A DNA stretch of 64,000 nt from Xenoacremonium recifei (lineage: Eukaryota; Ascomycota; Sordariomycetes; Hypocreales; Nectriaceae): the NCBI GenBank assembly GCA_012184525.1, contig WOFQ01000014.1:434001-498000 (forward strand). Direction: 5' to 3'. Position 1 is the first letter of the stretch, and each line of letters starts with the position of its first letter. This document shows positions 52,995-64,000 of this stretch, in pieces. The translations under genes and the position numbers were made by a program. The notes below the pieces were generated by a model, which saw only the letters and a program-made list of their open reading frames with translations, did not search any database and was not told where the DNA came from.

Positions 52995-55900
52995 ATGTCC
53001 ACGCCTCGCCGGGGGCTCGCTGTGCGGCCTAGGAACTTTGCTGATGATGCCCGCAAACAGAGCTACAACGTCCACTCGCCCAACGATATGGTCGTTGACA
53101 CGGACGACTACGTCGGCGTCGCCAACGAGCCGGATAAAGAGCCTGTCGCCATAATCAACCCCGAGAGTCCCGAGGGCGAAGCCGACCAGCTTCAAGACCT
53201 GCCTCTGGCCAACGACTGTATGTCTCCCCAGCCTGCTGCTCGTTCATGTTCATGTTCATGTTCATGTTCATGTTCATGTTCATGTTCATGACCCGCTGCG
53301 GCAGGTCAGCCCAGCCTGAGTCGACCGAAGCTGACACATCGCTTTAACAGACGATGCCATGAGGGAACTCGTTCTGCCGCCGCTCATCGACGAACCTAAG
53401 ATTCTCGAAGATGCCGAAAATACTTGGACTGTGGAAAATTGGCGGTCTTTGTCTAAGCGCGAGCATGGTCCCATCTTTCACGCCGGCGGCTTTCCATGGT
53501 GCGTTTGTCACGGCATTTCCCCCGCCAATGCTCCCTCGTGGCGGTTCTGACTTTGGATGGTTCTGATCGTTTTGTCCTCAACAGGCGGATCCTTCTTTTC
53601 CCACATGGTAACAACATAGACCAGTGCTCGATATATCTGGAACATGGGTTCGAAGCCGACGCCATCCCCGAGAACTGGAGCTGTTGTGTACAGTTTGCTC
53701 TTGTGCTATGGAACCCCAACGATCCCAGTCTATACGTCCACCACGCTGCTCATCATCGCTTCACCAAGGAAGAAGGCGATTGGGGATTTACCCGCTTCGT
53801 TGAGCAACGACGCATGTTCAATGTCCCATGGGAGGGCGGTAGCCGACCACTCTGCGAAAACGAAACCGGTAACATCACAGCCTATCTTCGGATAGTTGAG
53901 GACGAGACTGGTGTCCTTTGGCACAACTTCGCAAACTATGACTCGAAAAAGGAGACGGGATACGTCGGGCTCAAGAATCAAGGTGCCACTTGCTACTTGA
54001 ATTCCTTATTGCAATCATTGTATTTCACAAATGCCTTCAGAAAGGTACGTACGATCGCTCTTGTCGAACGTGATAGGCGCTGTGCTCACTGCGTATTCTA
54101 GGCAATTTACGAGATCCCTACAGAAAACGACCAGAGCATGCAGAACTCCGCATACACACTACAGCGTCTGTTTTACCAGCTTCAAACGTCCGAGCAAGCC
54201 GTTTCGACCAGCGAACTCACCAAATCTTTCGGCTGGGAAACGAGACACATTTTTGAACAACAGGATGTCCAAGAATTGTCTCGAAAACTTATGGAGAGGA
54301 TGGAAGAGAAGATGAAAGGAACCAAGGCCGAAACGGTTCTGCCCGAGATGTTCAGCGGCAAGATCAAGACGTACATCTCATGCATCAATGTCGACTATGA
54401 ATCTAGTCGCATTGAGGACTTCTGGGACATCCAACTCAACGTGAGCGGGAATAAGAACCTGCTCGAAAGCTTCCAAGACTATATCCAGGTCGAGAAAATG
54501 GACGGAGAGAACCAGTACTTTGCTGGCGAGGAACACAAATTGCAGGATGCCAACAAAGGAGTCATCTTCACCAGCTTCCCCGATGTTCTTCATCTGCAAC
54601 TGAAGCGCTTCGAATACGATATTCACCGGGACATGATGATGAAGATCAATGATCGCTACGAGTTCCCTGATACTTTTGATGCAGCGCCCTACCTCGTCGA
54701 AGACGCTAACAAGTCCGAACCTTGGATATATCAACTGCATGGTGTGCTAGTGCATAGCGGAGACCTTAATGCCGGTCATTACTATGCATTCCTCAAGCCT
54801 GGAAAAGATGGGTGGTTCTACAAATATGACGATGACAAAGTCACCAAGGCAACAATGAGGGAGGTCCTTGAGGAGAACTTTGGAGGCGAATACCGGACTC
54901 CTAGTGGCCTTAACCGCGCCCCTCTGCAGAAGAAAGCACCCATAATGCGCCAGAACAGTGCGTACATGTTGGTGTATATTCGACAGTGCCGGCTGGACAA
55001 GATCCTCTGCCCCGTGACCAAGAACGACATTCCTCAGCATCTGCAGCAAAGATTCGATGAAGAGATCGCTCTTAAGGAAGCGAGAAGGAAAGAGCAGAAG
55101 GAAGCCCATTTGTATATGACAGCAAAGGTTATCACGGACGATTCATTTACCAGCTACGGAGGTACCGATCTGTGCCTCTTCGACGCAAACCCAGAAGTTG
55201 ACCCAGCTGCACCACGAAATTACCGAATCCGGAGAGCAATGACGATGGAAGAATTTGTCGCTCAAGTTGCCGGCGACTTGAAGGTGAAGCCGCAAAATGT
55301 GCGGCTCTGGCTAATGGTCAACCGTCAGAACAAGACCATCCGACCGGACCAACCTATTATGGATTTGAGACCGACAGTTGAGGAGGTCTATGCTCGATCT
55401 GCTGCTCATCGAGATACAAGTCTTCGCTTGTGGGCTGAAGTGGCCGAAGAATTTGGCCCTGATGGAGAGCCTATCTGGCCATCTTATCAGAGCCAACCAA
55501 ATGGCGCTGTGGTGAAGAATGATATGATCCTACTACTTCTCAAGCATTTCGATAGCGAAAAACAGACTCTGAGGGGCGTCGGCCACTTGTACACTGAAAA
55601 GGACCGTAAAGTGGAGGACCTTGCCCCTGTTATCCTCGATAGGATGGGCTGGGGGGACAAGTTGCCCGCCGATGAGAAGCTTCTTTTGTGGGAGGTATGG
55701 CTTTTGTATCTTTTAAGTCGTGAACACTTGCTAACCAGTGTCCAGGAGATCAAACCCACCATGATTGAGGCCTTGAAACATAAGCAGACGCTTAAGGTTG
55801 CCGAGCTTCAGGATGGAGACATCATCTGCTTTCAGCGGATAAAGGCCGATCGTGAGAAACGTCCTGGTGATAAGCCGGGGCAAGAAACGTGTGTTGCAGT

Positions 55901-57099
55901 GCCCTCTTACGGAAGAAATTCCTCTAACCCCTCTTTGCTAGGACGAAATCGTTGGATCGCTTTGAGGATGCGCGGGATTATTACGACTTCCTTGAGCACA
56001 AGAGGACGGTAAAATTCCACCCTCATCCCAGCCGATGCGATCAATCACAATACCCTCCTTTTGATTTGGTGTTGAATTCCAAGATCACGTACGACACGCT
56101 TTCCGAGAGAGTGGGAAGCCAACTTGGCGTCCCCCCTACCCATATTCGCTTCTGGACGGTGAACGCTACCACCAACAATCCCAAGTCTACCGTTAGACGA
56201 GGCACAAACCCGACATTGCGGCAGATCCTGAATCCCATGGGAACCAATGCATTGAACTCGAGCCAAAGAGGCGACGCGTTCTACTTCGAAGTACTTGAGA
56301 TGAGCTTGGCCGAGCTCGATACCAAGAAGAGCATCAAACTCATTTGGCTTAGTGAGGGTATCTCGAAGGAGGCAAGTATTCAGTACCTGGTCATCAGAAA
56401 AATTGCTGACGATCAAGTAGGAACCATACGATCTGCTTGTTCCCAAGACTGGTACCGTTGAGGACGTTATTAACGCCCTCATCAAGAAGGCCAATATCCC
56501 AGACGAAACAGAAGGCGGAAAGATACGCATCTACGAGTCAAGCAGCAATCGATTCTACCGCGAACCACCTCGGCAGCACCCTGTGATGAATCTTAACGAA
56601 TACACGCAAATTTATGCCGAGCGTGTTCCAGAGGAGGAGTTGGCCGCTGAGGATCCTAACCTGATCCACGTGTTCCATTTCCAGAACGACGTTAGTCGCG
56701 TCCATGGGGTTCCGTTCAAATTTCTGCTCATTGAGGTAAGGAAATGGTAACTTAACAAGAACGTGTAGCGTACGACTGACATTGCTTGACTAGGGTGAGA
56801 AGTTCGTCGATACCAAGAAGCGGTTAGAGACGAGACTTGGTCTCAAGGGCAAAAGCTTCGAAAAGATCAAATTTGCAGTGGTTCATAGAGCTAACTACTC
56901 AAAAGCTCAATATCTCGCAGATGGTAAGTTCCCTGACACATTTACCTTCGCTGCCCTTCTTGAGCGGCTGGCTAACCGATGTGCTTTAGATGATGAATTA
57001 TCGAGCTTAGCATCGGCTGATGACGATTATTTGGGCCTTGATCATATAGATAGAAGCAGGTCATTGAGAAACGGCGCTGGGGATCTCTTCCTTCGGTAA
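52995..57099 (+). CDS. ubp15: Ubp15/USP7-type ubiquitin-specific protease
   Basis: Deubiquitinase with MATH, catalytic and ubiquitin-like domains. Nine exons inferred: 52995-53217, 53351-53498, 53585-54044, 54102-55694, 55746-55888, 55942-56371, 56421-56735, 56794-56923, 56990-57099, giving 1183 aa. The N-terminal tail is acidic. The MATH domain (~98-225) begins at WTVENWRSL. The Cys box GLKNQGATCYLNSLLQSLY has the nucleophile at ~260; the His box HSGDLNAGHYYAF has its His at ~503. The C-terminal half contains the tandem ubiquitin-like domains typical of USP7 (for example WLMVNRQNKTIRPDQP and FHFQNDVSRVHGVPF). Intron 6 (56372-56420) appears to be GC-AG. Intron 1 contains eight GTTCAT units. 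Length and domain order match yeast Ubp15. Identification is firm; exon edges are inferred. Confidence 0.93.
53242..53290. repeat. (GTTCAT)8 hexanucleotide repeat in ubp15 intron 1
   Basis: Eight perfect GTTCAT units inside the first intron. If the intron were retained it would read Ser-Cys repeats and stop. Confidence 0.9.
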
Positions 57100-57598
57100 A
57101 ACTCAGCATATTCTTCTAGGCAGGAGATGCATCGTTGGGATGCGCGGCAGCCAGGGCTGGCCATGTTGGCCGTGTACTCATCTTGTTTTCAGCATGCTTG
57201 CTTACATGGTCATTATTGCAGTATTGGTCGTTGGCGCAGGCGTTGTGCGGAGAGGGGACGCATACGAGACCGGCGCGGTGAAGAATTGGACTTTGAGGCA
57301 GACTTTGTCTACATGTTGCAGTAAGAGGGCATTGGGCTAGGAAGATGCGGCGGCAGGGACATGATAACTAGGACTTTTCCTAACTTTATACTGAATACCA
57401 CATACTTATCGAATTTGCATTTGACGATGTGTCATGTGAAGAACCGCCTTCTATCTATCAAACTTTTTATCCCGAAACAAACTCCTGAGAAATCCAACGA
57501 TCAATGTCTCATAAAACATGATGTGATACCGCGTTCTTGTCCTCCAGTGAACGCCTTTTCCATGGTAGCAACCCGGCTGCAATGACATCCCCAATAAC
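57100..57598. other. Convergent 3' region of ubp15 and asparaginase
   Basis: 499 bp between facing stop codons. AT-rich around 57370-57530. No gene seen. Confidence 0.5.
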
Positions 57599-59413
57599 CT
57601 ACGCTTTCCCGCTTACGCCGTGCAGGCTCTCCGTCTCTTCTACAGAAAGATGCGCCCCCGCCAGACGCAGCAACTGGGCACAGGGTCCCTGGCCGGACTT
57701 AACGGCGACGAAGAGCGGCGAGTTGTTCGCCTTGTTGCGTTCGTGGACGCTGGCGCCGCGCTGTAGCAGCTCCATGAGGATCTCGGTGCTGCCAGACACA
57801 GCAGCCAGGTGGACGGCCGTGTTGCCGGCGTAGTCGGCCTGCTTGAGTAGCTGGGCGCCGGCACCCTGGAGGAGTTCCTTGACGAGGCCCAGCTCGCCGT
57901 GCTCGATGGCGTACCCAAGCGCGGAGAAGGCGGATTCGGCAGCCGTGAGGTGGGCGGCGCCGTCGTCGAGGCTGCCTGAGGGATGAGAGAAGGAAGGGTG
58001 GGCGATCTCGGTCATCTCGCCGCGGAGAGAACGGGCGAGCTTCTCACGGATGTCGGCCGTGGTTAGACCGGGGAGGGCGAGTAGGTAGGAGACTTTGGTG
58101 AGGGCAGCCTCGGCGGTGAGGTCGAGACCGAAGATGACGCCTGCGCGACCGAGGATGGTGCCTGGTGCGTAGACGGGAGAGACGAAGCCGGAGACACACT
58201 GACTAACATTGACAACAACGATGCCGCGTTCAACTGCGGCCTTAATGACTTGAGTGAGAGGCCCATCAACCCCGCCAGGGATGTTGCCCATGCCAAATGT
58301 CTCGAGGATGAGGCCGTGCAAGTGGGGGAGGTGCAGAACGGCGTCGATCATCTCGGGCTTGATACCAGGGAAGACACGCAGACAGGCAACGTGTGTGGTA
58401 TCGAGGCCTTTGGCAATGTGGAATTTGGCAATGCTGGTAGGCCGGAGGATGAGAGGCCAGTTCACAGTGATGCCGAGACCGTTGACGGTGGCCAGGGGCT
58501 CGCAATTAGGACTGGCGAATGCCTCAAAGGAAGCGGCTGAAACCTTGACGCTACGGTTTCCACGGTAGAGTTTGTGGTGGAAGAAGAGGCAGACTTCAGG
58601 GATGACAAAGGTGCCGGCAATGATGAGCGAGCCGAGGAGGTTGTCAACACCGTCAGACTGGAGCGCGAAGATAGGTGCTTGGGAGCCGGTGAGGATGACA
58701 GGCTTGCCCAGGTTGGTCATCATGAAGGAGAGAGCGGATGCCGTATAAGCAAGCGAATCGGTGCCATGAAGGATGACGAAGCCGTCAAAAAGATGGTAGT
58801 TCTCCTGCACACATGTGGCCATGGCGTCCCAGTCGTGCGCGGAGATGGAGCTGGAGTCGAGCAGAGGATTGAACTCAAGGATGCCATACCGGACATGGCG
58901 CTGATAGGCGGTTGGAGGAGTGCGAAGAGAGTCAATAGAGATGAGCTCGCCATTGCGATAGGCTGGCAGAGTGACTGGTGATGTTGGTTAGCTTTGCTGT
59001 TGTTGCTTATCTCAACGCTGACGGACTTCGTCAGGACAATGTCCGACACTTGTCGAGTTGACAGGTTCACGACTCATATGTGTCTTCCCTGTCGTATGTC
59101 CTTGACATTTGACGGTAGACACCTGGGCCCTGATTTCTTCTTGTGTTTTTGAGCTTGAACTTCGTAACTATCGGAGCTTTGCTCATCCAACGTCTCGCCG
59201 CGATATCCGAATAAGGGACTTGCCTTTTGGTGAAGAAGCGTCATTGAAAGATGGCCTTGGAGCCATGGCATTGTCCAGGAAATGAGCTGTCGGCTGAAGG
59301 CCATCAGGGCCTTGTTGCATACAAATAGTGCCTCCAGTCCCGATGATGAGGACACGGGATTCGGGCAGGCTGGGAGGATGGCCATCGCCGTTGGGTTCTT
59401 GTTCGGATGTCAT
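57599..59413 (-). CDS. Cytosolic L-asparaginase with C-terminal ankyrin repeats
   Basis: Hydrolyses asparagine to aspartate and ammonia. Two exons inferred: 59413-59224 and 58974-57599, giving 521 aa. The first catalytic motif is LIIGTGGTICM near residue 22. The second catalytic motif HGTDSLAYTASALSFM follows, then VILTGSQAPIF. After the catalytic body (~1-390) come two to three ankyrin repeats (DYAGNTAVHLAAVSGS, then KANNSPLFVAVKSGQG). The fusion resembles the type I asparaginase-ankyrin proteins of animals and fungi. No secretion signal is present, so a cytosolic enzyme is likely. The intron donor reads GCAAGT, a GC-AG intron of 249 nt; it is the only boundary that joins SSPK to VTLPAYRNGE in frame. 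An in-frame ATG at 59443 could add ten residues. Confidence 0.88.
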
Positions 59414-60820
59414 GGTTGTCAAATGAGGGCGACGATAAGACAAAGAGATGGCAAGATAGCAAAATAAAATGAAAATAAAAGGAAAATGGCAAGCAAAGGA
59501 TCAGGAAAGAAAAAAGAACAAGAGACGGTGTGAAGAAAGAAGAGTCAGAACCGGGAGACTGTCGAGTGGGAGGTGGCAGAGGGAGGTCTTATACCGTGGT
59601 GGAGCGAGCTTGGATTCCCGAAGTTGCAACGGCAGCACCCATACACTTGCGCCACACAGCAGTAGATTTTTTAGTCAAGAAGGCACCATTTCATCTCGGC
59701 TTCTAGAAAAGCAGAAGACAGGGAGAAAGGCGGGAAAAAACTCTAAATAGCCCGAAGTCGTGCGCGTTGGCGGGCGCTGGCGGGCGAAAATAGATGATCA
59801 AGTGGAGCCGGAGGGAGTTTAGAAGGGGTAACAGAATCTCAACTCTGACGAGTGAGAGAAGTAGGAGGGCCTCGCTAAGTTGTCGTATCTTGTGAGGGGA
59901 CGTCTAGTCATTCCGAGCATGCGGGCTGAAAAATCTTTTCCTGGCTCGTGATGTAAGTTGAGAGGAGAAGAAAGAGTTTTTGAAATGCACCTAATCGGTA
60001 GTTGATATTGGGCTTAATACTGGCTGTTGAAGTTGAGGAAGGTGCACCCGGATGATGAGAGAACATGGAACTGTGATGATAAGGGCCGCGATGCGGAAGG
60101 CGCGGGGTTGATGACCTAAACCTCTATAGAGGGCAGGATAATGCGGACCTATGAACTGATTCCTTTCATTGTCCTTGTTCTTTGTTTCTTACTTCTGATG
60201 TAAGGTATCGCCAATAGATGGCTTGACAATGGAAGTTCCGATTGCGGAGTCAGCAGGTGTAAGTGCGTGCCATTGGATTGTAGACTGATTGATTGATTGA
60301 TTGTCTCCTGCAACAAACTCCGCCATTCAGACCACAAAAAGTCAGTTTTACATCATCAGTGAGACAAGAAAAGCCCTTGAGCAATCGAAAAAAAACCATC
60401 TCATCTCTTTATTTGTACTCCGTATGGTGTAAGAGATCCTTTCCCCCAGAGGATTCAGCGCCAGCAATCGTGCCGTATCCATTGGATCTGAAGTCGGCGT
60501 CATCTATCGGAGCTTCGCGCTCCCATCCCTGGAAATTCTGCCGCCCGATCGCCTCACCGCCTTCCGTGGTCATCCCATGAATCCAGCCAAGGGAACAAAG
60601 CCTCCATCAAACTTTCATTTTTATCACTTGTATGCCGCTTCGGCCTCTTATTTTCCAACAGATATGGCAATTTGCCCATATTAAAGTCTGAAGCGTCCTA
60701 AATCGAATATCTAGCCGGACCGTTCCCGACACCTTTGGCGCCCCAGGCGCTGCGACGCCGACAATCTCGCCTTCAGCCGCTCGCGCGATACGATCTATCC
60801 AGCGAAGCCCCCGACAGTCC
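59414..60820. promoter_or_regulatory. 1.4-kb divergent region between asparaginase and bur1
   Basis: No supported gene. A purine-rich tract lies at ~59455-59560, (GATT)4 at 60287-60302, and TACTCCGTA at 60416-60424. Both promoters should be here. Confidence 0.5.
60287..60302. repeat. (GATT)4 microsatellite
   Basis: Four perfect GATT units in the region between asparaginase and bur1. Confidence 0.75.
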
Positions 60821-62726
60821 ATGATCGCCAATATGGACTTGGCCTCAGATACAACCCCGGACGGCACGTCGCCGCGAACCTTTGCCCTCAACCATCTGCG
60901 ACCGCGATCGAGTTTTGTCGGCTGTTCTAGGATTTCCGACTATGAACTGCAAGGCAAACTTGGCGAGGGAACATTTGGGTATGAAGTCACCATGGACATG
61001 CCATGCCATGCTTCCTTCGCCGACGCTCGCCATGGCTAACGCAATCGCTACAGAGAGGTTCATCGAGCCCGGTCGCGCAAAACGGGCGCCCTCGTCGCAT
61101 TGAAGAAGATCATTATGCACCACGAGAAGGATGGTGTAGGTTGCCGCGCGCCGTCTCGACCTCACCCATCGCATCTCTGACCCTACTCCAGTTTCCGATC
61201 ACCGCGCTTCGCGAAATCAAGCTCCTCAAACTCTTATCACACAAAAATGTCCTGCGACTCGAGGACATGGCCGTTGAACATTCGACAAGACCTAGTAGGT
61301 GCCGGATCTTGAGCTGCGACTCGCGACAAACGACTGACTTGGCTCGACCACAGCCGACAAGCGTAAGAAGCCTATCATCTACATGGCGACGCCCTATATG
61401 GACCATGATCTTTCCGGCTTGCTCGATAACCCCTCTGTTCACTTCAAGGAGGCTCATATCAAATGCTACATGCTACAACTACTCGAAGGTCTTCGATACC
61501 TCCACGAAAACCACATCCTGCATCGAGACATGAAAGCAGCCAATCTTCTCATCAACAACAAGGGTATCCTGCAGATCGGTGATTTCGGTCTAGCGAGGCA
61601 TTACGACGGTCCTACTCCGCAGGCTGGACGCCCTATGGGTGATGGACGCCGCGACTACACTGGTCTTGTAGTGACAAGATGGTATCGACCGCCCGAGCTC
61701 CTCCTCCAGCTGCGACAATACACCACTGCTATTGACGTGTGGGGTGTTGGGTACGTTCCGCAATCTCTCAAACCGTATTCTCCTCAACTGACTTTGGAAT
61801 CTTGTAGCTGTGTCTTCGGCGAGATGCTTGTTGGAAAGCCTATCTTGTCAGGCGAGAGCGACGTTCACCAGCTTGAGATCATCTGGGATTTGATGGGCTC
61901 GCCAACCGAAGAGAACATGCCCAAGTGGAAATTACTGCCGGGAGCAGATCACATATCACCCCGAGTCAGACCTGGAAACCTTAATAGTCGGTTCCGAGAG
62001 TAAGAGAAGCTGTCACATTTTGCCATGATGGATGCTGACAACTTCCATAGATTTGGCTCAGGAGCTATTTCTCTCCTAAAAGAGCTGCTGAAGCTCGACT
62101 GGAGAACGCGAATCAACGCTGTGGATGCCCTTCAACACTCGTATTTCAAGATGGCGCCTCTACCAGCCGAGCCACATGAAATCCCGGTCTTCGAAGAGAG
62201 CCACGAGCTAGATCGCAGAAAATTCCACGATCGCAAAGCTGCGCTCCCCCCTGCTCCGAAGGGCGGCACTGTGGGTTTGGGACCCGATGCGAACGGGGCT
62301 ACTGCTGGATTCAACAGCAGCGATGCGTACGGAAATGGAAGAAACGGTGTTAACGGCGGACGATATCGCAACGGGCCTGAAGAGCGCCGGCCTGCCTGGC
62401 AACAACGGGATCGCGGCGGCCCTCCACGTGCGGCCCCTATAGACGATGCAGACTTTCGTGACAGAGGACCTCGGCCAAGGGGCCCGCCACGGGGAGCCGA
62501 TGTCGACACATACATCCCCGCATACGGTCGAGACGATGGTGGACGTCGCCGAGATGACCGGCCGCCTCGGGACGACTGGCCTCGGGACGATAGAAGGCGA
62601 CGGAATAGCCGAGAGGAACGTCGGTATGATCGGGGTGACCGCCGAACTAGAAGTCGCAGCAGGTCACCGCGCTTGGAGAGATCACGGGATCGAGACCGGG
62701 TAGAGCGCGACATGTATCGACGATGA
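60821..62726 (+). CDS. bur1: Bur1/CDK9-type cyclin-dependent kinase
   Basis: Kinase that phosphorylates RNA polymerase II C-terminal domain and elongation factors, acting with a Bur2/cyclin-T-like partner in the nucleus. Six exons inferred: 60821-60978, 61054-61135, 61192-61294, 61354-61750, 61808-61999, 62051-62726, giving 535 aa. Kinase motifs in order: GEGTFGEV (split by intron 1), VALKK, the signature FPITALREIKLL (PITALRE is the CDK9 hallmark, created by the exon 2-3 join), HRDMKAANLL, DFGLAR, and the T-loop DYTGLVVTRWYRPPE. The catalytic domain ends near residue 360. The tail is Arg/Asp/Gly-rich with RS-like runs (RTRSRSRSPRLERSRDRD), typical of Bur1. ATG codons at 60821 and 60833 are both usable; I took the first. 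Confidence 0.95.
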
Positions 62727-62916
62727 GCAAAGGATGGATTTGGCGTTGGCACAGTGTATTGCATGAGGATCATCGGCATGGGAAACCACAGAGATATCAG
62801 GCGTTCGACGGAACGAGCATTCGAGACACGGGTACAATAGGTATGCCTGAGCGGTATTAATTGGCTCAGCGATTTGCATGGTGTTTGCTTCATGTAGCAT
62901 GATTCTATTTACAAAG

Positions 62917-63557
62917 TTAATACTCTGAGTCGTCCTCTTCGAGAATTGTCTGAGAGAGCAATCCGGATGCCGGCGCTCGTCGTGAGGAAGAGGACTCAAG
63001 CCATTGCCAGTCGAGGTCGGTAGTTGTTGAATCTGTCAGGAGACTATCTGAACGTCTATGCTTTGTTTTGCGAATCTCTGATTTGTCGGAGCCCTGGATG
63101 TCTAGGTAGGATGATATATAAGAGGATGAGACGCCGACAACAACACCCGAAATAATGCCAACTGCTGCAGCGGTACCAATCTGGAAAAGCTGTGAATTAG
63201 AAGAGAGAGACGGTTAGAGGTGTTGCAACGCTCACGAATGTGTACAGAGGCTAAGGAGCGTATTAGCTGATGTTCAGAATATGGGCTTGACTGAGGAGCT
63301 CTGACCTCGAGACTAGAGAAGAATGCAAACACTGCTTGAATCCACGAGAAAACGAAAGACGCCAGGTATATCACCGGAGCAAAAAGAGTGAGGAGAATAT
63401 TGGACAAAAAAGCGAGCGGTTTCACCAGGACCTTGAGAACAACAATAACAAAGCCCAACAGCCACGTTATGAGCACCAGTATGGCCCTGAAGAGGAGGGC
63501 TAAAAATGTGCCAATGTGGGCAAGGATGGACCACACGGTCGGATCCAATTCTGCCAT
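62917..63557 (-). CDS. Small multi-pass membrane protein, unknown function
   Basis: Three exons inferred: 63557-63306, 63250-63236 (a 15-nt microexon encoding PLYTF) and 63180-62917, giving 176 aa. The N-terminal ~80 residues are almost wholly hydrophobic (about three membrane segments from WSILAHIGTFLALLF to FAPVIYLASFVFSWIQAVF). After the microexon another hydrophobic segment follows (IGTAAAVGIISGVVVGV), then a hydrophilic Ser/Arg/Asp-rich tail ending in EEDDSEY. I do not recognise the family and assign no function. It faces bur1 tail-to-tail with 190 bp between stops. The ATG at 63557 was chosen because the frame upstream reads as random His/Pro-rich sequence. Confidence 0.68.
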
Positions 63558-64000
63558 ATTCCCGTTCAATTCATGGAAATGGCAGATGATGGTGTAATGG
63601 ATATCGTGTTCGTGATGAGACACCGCTTTGGGCGGGATATTGGATGAAGTTGGTGGCTGGCCTCCTTCACATGCGTGACGTCGCGTTCTGAGTGTCACGT
63701 GTTGGCTGGGTGGTTTACAGCGCCAATCTGCAAGGCCTTACACAAGGAGTATTAAAAGAAAATAAAAAATGCCTGACCCAATCTCTTCTCCCTCAAGCCC
63801 CAGAAGGGTGACACGTATATGTTTAGTCATGGGAAGCTATGATAATTCTTGAGGAGTTCTTCCTTGGGAATCGAGGGGGTCACTAGTCGTAACAACGCCT
63901 TGATGTCGATGATGACACTTTGGTTGCCAGCTGCTGCATTCGGAGTCACCATAGAGAGACTTTGACGGCTTATTCTGGCACCTGTATCCGAGACTCTGGA
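63558..64000. other. Right-edge non-coding stretch
   Basis: Contains a TCACGTG E-box at 63695-63701, about 140 bp upstream of the small membrane protein gene. I see no coding sequence before the window ends. Confidence 0.45.

Noticed and set aside
1..64000. CRISPR array, prophage, transposon or biosynthetic cluster
   Set aside because: No spaced direct repeats, no transposase or reverse transcriptase motifs, and no PKS/NRPS/terpene backbone enzyme. The FMO and aminotransferase genes alone do not make a cluster.

Overview
The window is nuclear DNA of a filamentous ascomycete (Pezizomycotina). The genes carry short spliceosomal introns (49 to about 250 nt, GT..AG with CTAAC/CTGAC-like branch sites), and the proteins are typical of moulds: a FarA/CTF1 fatty-acid regulator, a Cdc12-type septin, Ubp15 and Bur1. 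A scattered intergenic motif, TACGGAGTA, is one I associate with Eurotiales (Aspergillus/Penicillium relatives), so Eurotiales is my best guess for the lineage, at moderate confidence. I see no tRNA, rRNA, CRISPR array or intact transposon.

Layout. The left third (1-19.8 kb) is gene-poor: farA-like regulator (minus, 1756-4986), a 6.8 kb non-coding stretch, NAD(P) malic enzyme (minus, 11813-14528), then another 5.3 kb without a gene. From 19.8 kb the DNA is gene-dense: a 1610-residue OB-fold protein with a C-terminal Pot1/Cdc13-like domain (minus), an FMO-type flavin monooxygenase (plus), an Aro8-like aminotransferase (plus), ribosomal protein L4 (minus), an unknown Cys-rich protein (minus), a MARVEL-domain protein (plus), Nop16 (minus), a Tda3-like FAD oxidoreductase (minus), glutathione peroxidase (plus), Pwp2 (minus), septin Cdc12/AspC (plus), a small protein with a SAP-like end (plus), a mitochondrial dehydrogenase kinase (minus), Ubp15/USP7 (plus), an asparaginase-ankyrin protein (minus), the CDK9-type kinase Bur1 (plus) and a small membrane protein (minus).

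How the genes relate. This is ordinary chromosomal housekeeping sequence, not a biosynthetic cluster. Three genes serve ribosome production (L4, Nop16, Pwp2). Nop16 and Pwp2 share an unusual two-part promoter motif (CCAAAATTT then CTTATCGATA). Malic enzyme, the dehydrogenase kinase and FarA all touch acetyl-CoA/pyruvate/fatty-acid carbon flow, but they are not adjacent.

The most novel object is the 1610-residue OB-fold protein, a candidate telomere-capping (Cdc13-like) factor with an internal ~40-residue repeat and a SUMO-interacting-like motif. Other points worth a second look are probable dual-localisation starts (glutathione peroxidase, malic enzyme), two GC-AG introns, several microexons, and an optional in-frame 51-nt intron.

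Exon coordinates were derived by hand from splice signals and checked only by reading-frame arithmetic and family resemblance.
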